This document shows, in pieces, positions 21,962 to 33,339 of a stretch of 64,000 bases of DNA. Numbering within the stretch: the stretch's first letter is position 1; every line of letters begins with the position of its first letter. Made by a program: the position numbers and the translations under genes. Below the pieces are notes generated by a model. That model had not been told where the DNA came from and did not search any database. It worked only from the letters and a program-made list of their open reading frames with translations. The DNA comes from Nemopilema nomurai (lineage: Eukaryota > Cnidaria > Scyphozoa > Rhizostomeae > Rhizostomatidae): the NCBI GenBank assembly GCA_003864495.1, contig ML133498.1, positions 1,658,163 to 1,722,162 on the forward strand, given 5' to 3'.

Positions 21962-23414
21962 GGGGTCAGAACAAGATACCCTTATTTTAGTGAAAATCAC
22001 AAAGCATTGTCTAAAGTCAAGTTGAAATAAACTCTAAGCATACTCTACATTAGTAAGATAATCGTCAAATCACTGACAAATACCAATTCGTGGATATTTA
22101 TTTACTAAAACACGTGAAGTATCCATATCATAAGAACGGTATGAGACATGTAGCAAGGACACTGCAAAACTTCAAAGATTGACTCAAGCATTTTTTGAGA
22201 CTATTAGAATGACGACTGGAAAACTTTTTACCTGTTAGATTTCGGCAATTTTTGGCTAGATTCGTGTACCCAAATGCTCGACAGATTTGCCGCCATTTAA
22301 TTTGTGAGAACCCTCGTTTTGAAATGGAGGTTCCGGTGCCACTTCGCTGTGATCAGTCAACTTTTGTTTTTTTGAACTACAATTACACAGATGACAATCA
22401 GCAAAACAAAAAGATACCATTAATTCTCAGCCCTAGTAAAAGCCCTTCTGTACGAAGTGACCAAAACATGGGACCATTGTAGTCAGGGAGTGTAAACAAT
22501 TACCATTTCTTAGAGAGGTTTTTCAAATTCAAACCTTGTAGATTAGCTCACTGTCCACTAGGCTGCACAAAAGCATGCTGTGTTTTCTAGACAAAACAAC
22601 TCCAATTTTTTTAAATGAGAATTCCACCTGTACCTTTTCATGAACCAATGTTTAGAACACTGTACAAACCATACTTTAAACCTAAATTATTGCATTTTTG
22701 GGCCTTACTCAATACTAAACTTTTATCCATATGCACTATGTTGGTAACATGCCTTGCACATAAGTTGAATATATGCCAGTTGTATAATAGATGACAGCTG
22801 CTCTAGGCTGTTACTTCCAAGTTGACATTTAATACTACCATCAGTTGAGTGCTTCATTGAATTAAGAGCTTTAGAATGGATGGCAAATGGCTGTTTCAAT
22901 AATCATTAATAATCACAGCTTGGAAGTCAACTGCCTGGCCAAATCTGACACCTAACATACTCAGATACTTTCAAAGTAATACCTTTCAAAGTAAACAAAC
23001 AAAACATGCCATTTTATGGTTTATAACATGATCATTTATCTTGGAAAACCATTTTAGGTAACTGTGGTAGAACAAAGGATGGAACACAAGAAAGTTTCAA
23101 AGCTTCAAACACAGCTGTAAGCATAAAATTTATCAGCATGATGACATTGACATGTAGAATTAGAAACTGTACCACATAAACACCCCATACAAATAGCTGT
23201 TACCTAATACAGTTGTCCTGACAAGTGTTTAGGTTCTGAATCACCACATACACTGTGAAACTGCATCAAAGCCAACACTTAACCAAGATCAATGGCACAA
23301 AATTAATGTAATAGAAGATAAATTGCTATTTGAAGTGCATCAAATCAGCATTGTGTTTGTATGTATGTATTATAAGCTGCATGTGGATGTGAATTGTTAT
23401 AGTTTTCCAAATAG
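21962..23414. other. Intergenic region between NDUFAF7 and MDH1
   Basis: Should contain the NDUFAF7 promoter (right of 21961 on the minus strand) and the MDH1 3' UTR. The longest frame (22252-22482, +) does not begin with ATG and matches nothing I know. No other gene, RNA or repeat was recognised. Confidence 0.5.
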
Positions 23415-25629
23415 TCATTCACCCTTGTCAAGGAAAGAAAAGGCATCAGCTCTTTCGTTCAACAATTCCTTAGCTGTAGCATCCATTCTCTCTCTGGAAA
23501 ACTCATCTATCTGTAAACCTTGAACAATGCTGTAGTTCCTATCTGCACCAATAGTGACCGGGAAGGAGTAGGCAATGCCTTCTGGGACACCATATGAGCC
23601 ATCAGAAATGATACCCATGCTAACATAAGTACCCTAAAGAAAATTAAAATACACATAAATGTAACAAAATGATGACAGGGAACAAATGCTGAGCAATACC
23701 AATATAATTCTAGAATGGACATCACTTCAATGGATATAAAGCCACTTTTCTGCAAAAAACTCTTGTGTGCAACTTTGTAATGGCAACATCCTTAAAAAAG
23801 TCCAGTTGTTTTATTTTGATTCTATTAGGAACTAATTCCTAACCAAAAGTGTAGAAGATTGAAGAAAGAAGATTTGAAGAAGGTTGTTATACCGTTTTAG
23901 TTCCAAACCACCAGTCCTTCATGTGGTCGCAAATAGCTTTGGAGGCAGACATAGCACTGGATAACTTTCTGGCCTTAATGATGGCAGCACCACGCATCTG
24001 GATTGTCTTGATGAACTCGCCTTTTAGCCATGCATCATCCTTTACAGCTTGCATAACAGGGACTTCCTTTCCATCAATTGACACAACTGCATGCCTAACA
24101 TCAGGGTACTGGGTTGAAGAGTGGTTTCCCCAGATAATCACGTTCTTAGCGGCATGTGGTTGAACACCGAGCCTTGTTGTAATCTAAAAGAGCATGAAAT
24201 ATCTAAATATCTTCTATACACTCAAAGTCACATTAGCATAAAATCTTAACAGGAAAAACCTCTACTATGTATTTGTAATCAGCATTATTATAAGGTAAAT
24301 ATACCTGTGCAATTGCTCTGTTGTGATCAAGCCTTGTTAGGCATGTGAAGTTCTCCTTAGGAATACTTGGGGCACACCTTGAGGCAATAAGGCAGTTGGT
24401 ATTTGCTGGGTTTCCAACAACAACAACCTTACATGTCTTCTTGGCATATGTATCCAGCGCTGCACCTTGAGCTTTGAAGATCTTGGCATTTGCCTTGAGA
24501 AGGTCCTTTCTCTCCATTCCATCTCTTCTTGGCATAGCACCGACCAAGATTGCAACATCAATATTTGCAAAAGCTTCCTTCTCTTCAGAAGTTGCAACAA
24601 TAGCTAGAAATGGCAAATTATTCAAAAATGATAGTGCTTAAAGATTTTTCAAGTTAATCAAGCTGGGGCATACAGTGTCTCAGTTGGAGATGTCAGTAGA
24701 TATCTTGCTTTTAATGGTGCAAATGATGACTGCAATCAAATTTGAAAATATCACTGAAGTTGGAAAATGTATTTCTGTTTGATTAGCCATCTTGAATAAT
24801 AAAATAATAAAGTGATATGTGAATTCTTACATGTGAGCAATGGCAGTGCACAGTCTTGAAGTTCCATAACAACTCCATTGAGTACTGGCATCATACTTGG
24901 GATGTCCAAAAGCAGGAGATCAATTGGCTAGAAAACGGTAAGCAACAAATAATGAAGAATAGCAAGCAATAATCAGCAACTAGGAATTTCCAACATGGTT
25001 CAAGTAACAGGCTTCTGATGTCATTACGCTTCAATACAAACCAATTATTAAATTAGTTTATTTAAAGAAATAAACAATACCTAATTTTGGAAACTGTGTA
25101 CATACCTGGTCTGAACCAAAAACATCTCCCTTTGCAATAGGGTACAAGAGGGAATATGCAATCTGCCCTGCAGCTCCAGTTACCAAGACTCTGATGGATG
25201 CCTGAAAAGAAAAAGATAAAAACTAATTTCCACGTTCGTTTTTGCTCGCTAATGTAATTATTTCAAATCTTATTCGAGGGAGATGCTTCGCCTACCGCCA
25301 ATTGAAGTTGTTTGCCCGACCCTATCTTTCCCACTCTCATAGGTCGCCTCTCGACTGCATTTAAACATTGCATTGAACCTAAACAACCTATGCTAACGGC
25401 TTGACACGCTACAACAATTGAGCAGTCTTCAGCATTGACCTTTGAGAAGGCACATAAAAATATGAATTTGAACTTGACTTCGAAAACCGAAAACAAATGC
25501 TCCCGAAGCGTGCCTACTGATAATAGCTTGCCATAAATACTGGAACACTGCAGTAACAATACAACAATGAACGTTGGCTCCGAAGTATGAGCAACATAGC
25601 CACAAAAGTGGGCTTGCTCTTCGTACCAT
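23415..25629 (-). CDS. MDH1: Cytosolic malate dehydrogenase
   Basis: NAD-dependent malate-oxaloacetate oxidoreductase of the cytosol, part of the malate-aspartate shuttle. Exons in transcript order: a probable ATG-only first coding exon at 25629-25627 (ATG followed at once by donor GTACGA), then 25201-25106, 24927-24831, 24603-24305, 24183-23893 and 23633-23415. All phases agree and the total is about 334 residues, the usual length. Visible are the NAD-binding turn VTGAAGQIA near the N-terminus, substrate arginines in [37 protein letters not shown], the catalytic His in [14 protein letters not shown] (about residue 186) and the C-terminal [14 protein letters not shown]. No presequence is present and the [11 protein letters not shown] form is that of the cytosolic enzyme. 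Exon 1 is the weak point: the ATG at 25627-25629 is a candidate, not proven. Confidence 0.94.
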
Positions 25630-27577
25630 ATTACATCACAGCTTTGGTCGATATAGAATGACATCAGCTTCCTCCCATTCGAGTTGGGGACAAGGTTGTC
25701 CTCAAACGGATTATCCGATGTCTAAGGACACCAAGAATGCACGCAAGAATTGTCTGCTACAGTGTGATTTTTGAGTCAAAGAAATGGTTCACACAGAACG
25801 CTTCAAACCTTTGCAAAAACATGGTAACTGGAAATTGCTGTAGCAAGTAGGCTGTCTTTCGAAGAGAAGCGATAAAAGCCAAAGGGGCGTTTTAAAAAAC
25901 GGATGCAAAATATGCCTAGCTGTCTAGGCCTACTCACAACTACAGCTTCCTAGCTCTAGAGTAGCATCAGTCGAGAGCTACATTATTTAATAAATTACAA
26001 AAGTAATGGAGAAACTTTATGAAAGCAGCAATTTCGAAATCATATCATACCATTTTCTCTGATCCTTGGAATATGTATGGAGATACTTCAGCAGCGTCTT
26101 CGAGCAAGCACTCCTTTCCAGAGAGGTCGACACGTGACGCTATGGACACTTTATATGGACAGTGGACACGTAGAAGGTCCTATAACTTGCTCGTGGATTA
26201 CAAAAGACTATTGTTCCCTTGCTTTGTGAAAAACCAAGAAACACAAAGAAACATGACGGGTCGCCAAAGATTATGGGCCGTAGAGTTCGGGATCTTCCCC
26301 AATCATCACCATTGAATGCCCTTGGGGAGTGGTAATGATCCCTTGAGTTACGCCTTCAGCCATTGCACCCTCTTATTAGCGGGTTTTCACTTGCTGTTTT
26401 CTCTGCTTTCCACAAGGAATGCAACTGTCATGGAGCAAGTAAAATGCACCAGGATACATTCGTATTTGCAAAATGACTGAAAAATTTGCACTAATTGCAC
26501 CGAATTTTAGTTTGGTAGCAGCGTGTTTTTGAGAAGTTATGGCTACACATAGAGTTGAGTACGAGTTGCAGTACGAGTTCGAGGGGTAAAAATTGATAAT
26601 TGCGTGCTTATTAAAGATAATGTCGTCGGAACGAAATTAAATTTGAGGGGGGGGGGCTGCCCATTGTATTCAGTCTCATCCAATACATCGTTATAAAGGG
26701 ATAATACCGGAGTTTGACAATTATCGGGGGAGCTCCAGCCCCCCTCCCCATTTTAAAACTTGTCTTCTCCCAAATTATATATTCGAAATTCGCGAAAAAA
26801 CATTCGAATGCATTTTAAAAAGGGAATTTTCAGCTCGACTTTGTCCTTTTTGCCAACAGAGTATGCAGAGTATGTGCTTTAAGATGTTCGAAGTTTGCAT
26901 TCAACACCTATGTACCACAACACAATGCTTTTCCCAATGATTGATCACAATTTTCTGCCCCACAATCACATACTCTTCTTATATTCTAAACTGTTCTGAT
27001 GCTTGCTATCAACAATGCTTTGAACTGTTAATCAAATCAAGCAGATAATATGCTGGCCAAATCAAGACGTCGCTAGGGACCAAAGAACCAGGGACGGACT
27101 TACCGGGGGTGTGGGGGTGCGACACCCCCCACAATTTCTGTGCTACCCGGTAAATTTTGTTTTGATTCGGTAAATAGCTTAATAGGTAGTCAGTAGTGAT
27201 AAAATGGCGCCAGATTTTTACTTATATATCTTCTCGTCGAGTCAGTTGTAGTTTTTCTTCCAATATTATAAACTACTTGAAATCGAAGAACGCTTCAAAG
27301 CGATGTCAGATGAAAAATGGGCGTTTCTATTATTTCCCAGGCACCTGAAAGGCGTGATACGAAAATCCGATTATAATCTAACACGTTATAATCGTTTTCT
27401 CTTAAATCCTCCCCTGCAAAGAGCATCCAAAGTTCACGTTTCAGCTCAAGATCTTTTCTACTTCTAAATTGCCGTGTTTATGCATCTTGCTCTCATCCAC
27501 CTAGCACAGAGAACTTCACAGAGGTAGGCTATCCACAAATCGGCTATCACATACCAATTTTTTACTCACTCCAATTT
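25630..27577. other. Intergenic region upstream of MDH1
   Basis: Contains the presumed MDH1 promoter. G/C-tract stretches occur at 26645-26657 and 26737-26751. Near 27092 the sequence CAGGGACGGACTTACC resembles one end of a hAT-like element, but no matching inverted end was found. No gene was recognised. Confidence 0.45.
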
Positions 27578-27583
27578 TTTATT
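27578..27583 (-). terminator. Possible polyadenylation signal for the unknown gene
   Basis: TTTATT on the plus strand reads AATAAA on the minus strand, about 190 nt beyond the stop codon at 27770. Position is plausible, but the hexamer is common by chance in AT-rich DNA. Confidence 0.35.
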
Positions 27584-27769
27584 AAAAATATGGTCAGAGT
27601 CAATTCAACATTAAATGCAGCAGAAGACTTTGCGTTGTACCAATAAAACGCAAACAGATTTAAAGCATTAACATACAATGAAAAACACATCGCTCCTATG
27701 TTTCACAAAGGAGATACTAAAACAAAATAAGTTCGATCATTTGAGGCATGTTCCTGGACAATCTCTTCA

Positions 27770-29941
27770 TCAGACTGTTCTGGCAGGAACGTCCTCTGCT
27801 TTCTTTAACACGTCTCTCCAGAATTTGATTCCAGAAAGCTGACCAGACATGCAGGTGTGGGATTCGAACAAAGACCAAGCTCCAAGGTAGTCGTAGCCAG
27901 GGCCTACATCGTGGTAAGAAATTAAATAGCCAAATGCATCGTGGACCGCCGAGTGGTATGCCATTGGTCCGCTGTCGTCGAAGAGAAATTTGTGCACCCA
28001 GCCACTGTCTCCTGGACCGGTTCTTCCTGAAAATGACAAATTAGACACCAAAATGCACTTTGGTTTTTTTAATGAAAATCTCATTCTTGATTTCAACTTT
28101 TTTGTGCTCAAACTTAATCTTACACAATAGTTTATGAAAATCATGTTAGCATCGTGTTGACTATAGAATGGTAAAATGGCCAGTCTTCTAAAACAACAGT
28201 ACACCCATGAGTAATTACTGCAGAAAATGACAGTTTGGTCAAGCTAACGACTTAGATAAGTTGGATTTTCTTTCAAAACTGGTTCCAGCTTGACGTACCT
28301 AAGGTTGGATTCAGCATAACCCCAAAGATTGGATCAAGTGGACCGTATTCGACATCTAACCAGTCTGCAACAACTTTTCCTGATAACAGCTGCTGTCGAC
28401 TTGCCCAGTACTCTACATGGGACAGCTCTTGGGATACAGCTGAAAAAAGACAGAATGCCTTCTTCAATACTTTTGACTAATTGAATTCAAACAAAGGGCA
28501 TTTTGAAAGCACTTTTTACAGCCATATTGATAGTCTTCACTTTAAAGCCATGTGAGGAACGAAGTCCTAATTTCTGCATCCATAATTCAAATGTGTACAT
28601 AGTCATTATTCAATGGGCACGTTTTGACGAGCTTAAAATGTTAAGGCGTGTTAAGGGAATGAGGCTTTTTGTGTTTTTACAAGTCAGGTCCGCAGCTGCA
28701 CAATAACGTTTTAGCCTTTATCATAAGTGTAGTCCTTACAGTCTTACAAACATCACTTAAGTCATCATTTAAGTTGGTTTATTGGTGATTAAGGGATTAA
28801 TCAAGTGGTTAGAGTGGCCAAGAATTCTAGTTCATTGCGATGCAGTAACGCTAAGAAATGTTAAAGCATTTGGGCAACCCTAGTAGAAAACACTTCTAGC
28901 AAAATGTGGTCTTGAATCTAGAAAGCAGTAGAAAAGGCTTTAGAAGTTAGAACTTAGAAAGAAGGCAATTTTTGAAAACATTGTTTCAAGGTGAATTTGG
29001 TGTTGGTAATTTCCTCGTCGACACATCTAGATGCTGCCTCGTGCTTCTTGTCAAGTTCACGTGTGTAGGTTGCAAAATAGTGGAATCCAGTATTGGTTGA
29101 CGAAAACCAATTGAAACCGTTTGAAACCGTTTAAACCGTTTAAACCGTTTAAAACCGTTTAAAACCGTTTAAAACCGTTTGAGGTGCTGGTCCATACTGG
29201 TCCAAATGGAACAGCAAAGTGTAGCTGATTGACGTAAATCGCATTAGGAAATGGATCACGGTCATTATGCTTTTTAGGAAGAAGCATCAAGAAAATTCCG
29301 AAGTGTTACCTCCTGTGTTTCCTGGTAACAGAAGAACTTGTAATCCCAATAAGAAATCCTCGTTGCTAGATTATAACTAAATGTGAATAAAACTCACTCT
29401 TCCTCGCTTTGTAGATCTCTGCGAACTTCTTTGCGTCCGATCGAAACTTTCTTGAGACTTGACGATTGGCATTTGCTGATGGCTGCCTCGCTTCAATGCA
29501 AGCTTGTAAATAGAACAGGAACTCTTCCTCCTCCCCAGAAAAGTCCTGGTCAACACTGCGTAACACCTCGTCCATGCCCTGGAGCGCCTCTGATAACTCA
29601 AGGCGGCTCTTCGCCACTGTTGGTGGTGCAAGGGCCAGCTCCTCGTCGCACTGTCCGTGGAAATGGAGATTGATCAACGAATTGCAGTAATCAACAACGC
29701 TTTGATTCTTTGGCGAGAGATCGAATGTCTTGACTTTTTCAGCTGGGCTCGATGCCTTGGTATCTGCACGTTGTTGACAATCAGTGGACTTTTTTGGCGT
29801 ACTCGTCCCATTTTGCTGCCACTTTTCGAGTTTTTTTTCTATGTAATCAGAAAGCCTTCCCACGATATCTCTGTCAATCGTTGCTGTCAGATCGCTGGAA
29901 AGTTTAGTATCGTTGTGGAATATGTTTCCAAACAAACTCAT
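27770..29941 (-). CDS. Three-exon protein of unknown function, 313 residues
   Basis: I do not recognise this family. Exons are 29941-29398, 28439-28299 and 28026-27770; donors GTGAGT and GTACGT and both acceptors follow consensus, and the phases (1 and 1) agree. Exon 1 begins MSLFGNIFHND, holds a hydrophilic Lys/Ser/Thr-rich stretch (about 40-75), then an acidic helical stretch with GEEEEFLFYLQ. Exon 2 encodes ELSHVEYWASRQQLLSG and YGPLDPIFGVMLNPTLG. Exon 3 begins with RTGPGDSGWVHKFLFDD, followed by AYHSAVHDAFGYL and YHDVGPGYDYLG. The C-terminal part, rich in Gly, His, Asp and aromatics, looks like a folded, possibly catalytic or metal-binding domain. No signal peptide or membrane segment is seen, so it is probably cytosolic. 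The gene model is strong; the function is open. Confidence 0.78.
29113..29181. repeat. Short minisatellite, AAACCGTTT units
   Basis: About seven tandem copies of a 9-11 bp word (aaaccgttt, with variable A/T spacing) inside intron 1 of the unknown three-exon gene. Confidence 0.85.
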
Positions 29942-31796
29942 ATCAATTCTTCATAAAGCCTCCAAAGCCAAGCAATTAAGCAGCTGATTGTATGGAGCTC
30001 TGGTTTAGACGATCCTTGCCAATAGCCTTTAGTTCAGCAATTGAATCTTGTAAACATTCACCCTACATGTGGTTGGAATGTTGTACAGTGTGAGGAGTGT
30101 CAAGCCAATCTGCCCAGCAAACTAATCTACACCTGTTGGGTTAATAAAATGTCTTTTAACGTCAAAAAGCCGGGGGTTGGTTGGCTTGAGCTCTCAATTG
30201 CTTGAGCACAAAATCGTTACTGATATATGCATGCGAGGTCTGGCCGCTGCGCAGCCGTGCCCAATAGACTTCAGCAGAGAAAATTGACTATGCAGCGTAT
30301 TCAGATTCTACATGCTCAGTATATACTTCAATTTTGAATTCTTGAAAACAGGTACTACGAGAATGATAATTACAGTCACAAGATATACGAAATAGTTGAT
30401 GGAAATACTATGTTAATAACTTTGAAAGTAGACCTATGCTCTGCAGTTCCAAGTATTTCTCAATAAGCACAGCATTAACAAATAATGAATCTAGCCTTCA
30501 CGCAAATATCAAGCTCGCAATAATTGAGAAGGACTTGTAATTATTACTTGTGATTATTACAACTACTTGGTCCCTGGCAGAGTCACTTATGGAACTGACT
30601 AAGAGCTAACGAGATTAGAGATTTATCCGCCACTCCTTGATCGAATTTGGTAATCAATAGCTCTGGCAGTTAGCGGTTGCACTTTGCAAGATTGCAATTC
30701 AGCATATTTTATTGGAAATTGTGTACAGCTGTATTTTGTCAGGACGTTTAATCCCCCCTAGATATAAACACGATCCGGACATTATCCTCGAGAATTGTTG
30801 ATATTGTCTGAAATTTTACAGTAACAACGAAGTTTGAAGAAGTTAGCTATTTCCATTGCCAAGAAGAGGGCTGCGATTTGTCGTTTGTCAGTCCTTTATA
30901 ATTTCCTGTTTATGATAAAAAAGCGGCGAGTTCATTTTTAAGCTGTCTAAACTCATACGGACACACTATACTTGTGCATGTGTGTTAAAGTATTGCAAGG
31001 GCGAGAGAATTATGCAGAAGAAAATTAGTGTGGGCATTGTAATAATATGATTGCAGACTTTTAGGGTTTATGTAAACAAGAGCGTGTAACTAGCTACATG
31101 AAGAAGATGAGCACCCTTTGAAGAAAAGTTATTTTACTAAAACGTTCTTTTTTCATGTTTTTTTTACTTTAAATAAACAGAAATGTACTTACATGCTCAT
31201 GCAGCAATCTAATAGAGATCGCAGGGAAATTGCAGCCTCTGCGAATGTATGCGTTCATTTCTGCAGCACCGAACATTGAATTTTGTAGCTCATTCAAGCA
31301 CAGGGCTTTATTGAGACACCATTTCATGACCAAATAACTTCTCTCAAAAATAGACAAAATCACGCTCCCAATTCGAGCAGACTTTCCACAAAAGCACCAA
31401 CAGCAGGTAGTGAATCTGCGAGCATGTTGCAGCTGCTTCGATCAAAAACAATCCCAAAATGACATGCATAAAAACAATATACCGAAAATAGGACATTTGA
31501 AAAGGAGAAAACCTTTTCGCTGGACATCTGCCTCTTCCTTGGTTATTACTAATAGACAGCCGGAAATTGTAAAAGCTACCTAAACCGAAATGATGAAGAA
31601 TGCTCTTGGATGAGGAAGTAGCATGGAGAAGGGCTTGGGTCCTATGCCGATTCTTAGCCAAGTGCCAGTTGCAAGGGAAGAGCCTCCTGAAACCTACTTC
31701 TCGTACGTCACGGCATGTCATCAGGTTTGTAGCAGTCCTGTCTTACGATTAGCGCGTACTACAGAGCGTAGAATAATTGGTGGAGATGAGATGGGA
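29942..31796. other. Intergenic region with no recognised gene
   Basis: Upstream side of the unknown three-exon gene. Frames of 64-125 codons (for example 31344-31721, -) have no recognisable domain, and several lack an ATG start. Nothing else was identified. Confidence 0.45.
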
Positions 31797-32180
31797 ATAA
31801 TTGGTGAGGAGAGGGAAATAATCAGTGAGGAGAGGGAAATAATCAGTGAGGAGAGGGAAATAATCAGTGAGGAGAGGGAAATAATCAGTGAGGAGAGGGA
31901 AATAATCAGTGAGGAGAGGGAAATAATCAGTGAGGAGAGGGAAATAATCAGTGAGGAGGGAAATAATCAGTGAGGAGAGGGAAATAATCAGTGCGGAGAG
32001 GGAAATAATCAGTGAGGAGAGGGAAATAATCAGTGAGGAGAGGGAAATAATCAGTGAGGAGAGGGAAATAATCAGTGAGGAGAGGGAAATAATCAGTGCG
32101 GAGAGGGAAATAATCAGTGAGGAGAGGGAAATAATCAGTGAGGAGAGGGAAATAATCAGTGAGGAGAGGGAAATAATTGG
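31797..32180. repeat. 21-bp minisatellite, about 19 copies
   Basis: Tandem units of 21 bp (gaggagagggaaataatcagt) run from about 31797 to 32180. Two copies read 'gcggag' instead of 'gaggag', and one copy near 31955 is 2 bp short. Because 21 is a multiple of three and the unit has no stop in some frames, long false open frames appear on both strands (repeating REIISEE forward, DYFPLLT reverse). No evidence of translation. Confidence 0.95.
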
Positions 32181-33339
32181 AGGATGATTGAGTTTGGGAA
32201 ATCGATGATGGGGAGGGGGGAGGTGATTTTAAAGGGGCTGGCATTGAAAAAGGCAGGCTGGTAAAGTAGAGATAAAAATAAACAATCATATTCATATGTA
32301 CGTGATTTTATACATATGTATATATATGTGTGCAACTATACTTAGTCATCAAGTGCAATTTGCTGTGGCGCCATTTTATTGTTTGGTTTCACGCTGCGGA
32401 GGGTTGTGTAGATTTCTTATGAGTGAAAAGCTTATGAAAGGTTAGAAGCCACAACGAAAAGGGGTTTGTGGTGGTAACATGACAGCGAATCTTTTCTATC
32501 AACTAGTTGCAAAACAGTTCATAGCACTCACAGTCTCCCGGTTGGAACATACACCTTTTTATTAAAAACAGTTTTGAAACAGCAGTAGGTTCTGAAATAA
32601 AAAGCATTCGAATCAACTCACTACCTGGATTTCAGCATTTACATATTTTATCTATAGCTTCATTCTCTCCCCCATCAAAACCAGCTTTGAAGTTATGCGA
32701 CAATGTAGATTGATTAGATTTTTGAAAAATGTTCATAAGAATTTTCTGTTGCACCCCAAAGTTTATTGTTGCCATTGAGGTTGTTTAACTTTTTCCCAGA
32801 AAGAGGCTTCTCAAGAAGCCAGGAAATGTATTAGGTTTTTAATGAAAAGAAGAACAAAGACTTTTTGTAAGGAAGTGCATCATATCTGTCTGGAACTATG
32901 TTCTTGCATCATTGCCATTTTCGAAAAATTACGAACAAGCAAATACACTTTAAGATATGCTAGATTTAAAATAAGGGTTGAAATTCATTTCCTGTAACAA
33001 AATAAGAGCAAGGAAATACGTTAATAAGACATAATCTCTTCAAACCTATGACAACAGATGCCTTTAAATAAGACATTTTAAGTGAGTCAATGAAGAAAAC
33101 AAAGTTTAACAAACGATGTGTTTACAAAGATGGTGCAAAATATACTGATTTAGGGGGGGGGGGTGTCATCTGGGAAACTGTACTGTCTTAAAACACACTA
33201 TAACAGTGAAAATCGTGCAATAGTGTCATAGCAGGAAACAGGATTAGGGACAATATGTGATCAAATCCGGGGGTATGAGAACAGCAGTGCCTTCAAAATA
33301 CGATGTTGAGGAGAAAAGATGTTTTCATCCATCTACGAG
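32181..33339. other. 3' flank of the PAN/LamG-like gene
   Basis: AT-rich DNA with a TATATATG run near 32310-32330 and a nine-G run at 33153-33161. No gene was recognised. It probably includes the 3' UTR of the gene ending at 33340. Confidence 0.4.

Noticed and set aside
27092..27110. Complete hAT-like element starting CAGGGACGGACTTACC
   Set aside because: Only one end seen; no inverted partner or duplication in the surrounding region.
31623..32295. Repeat protein genes on both strands
   Set aside because: Frames come from the 21-bp minisatellite and shift where a unit is 2 bp short.
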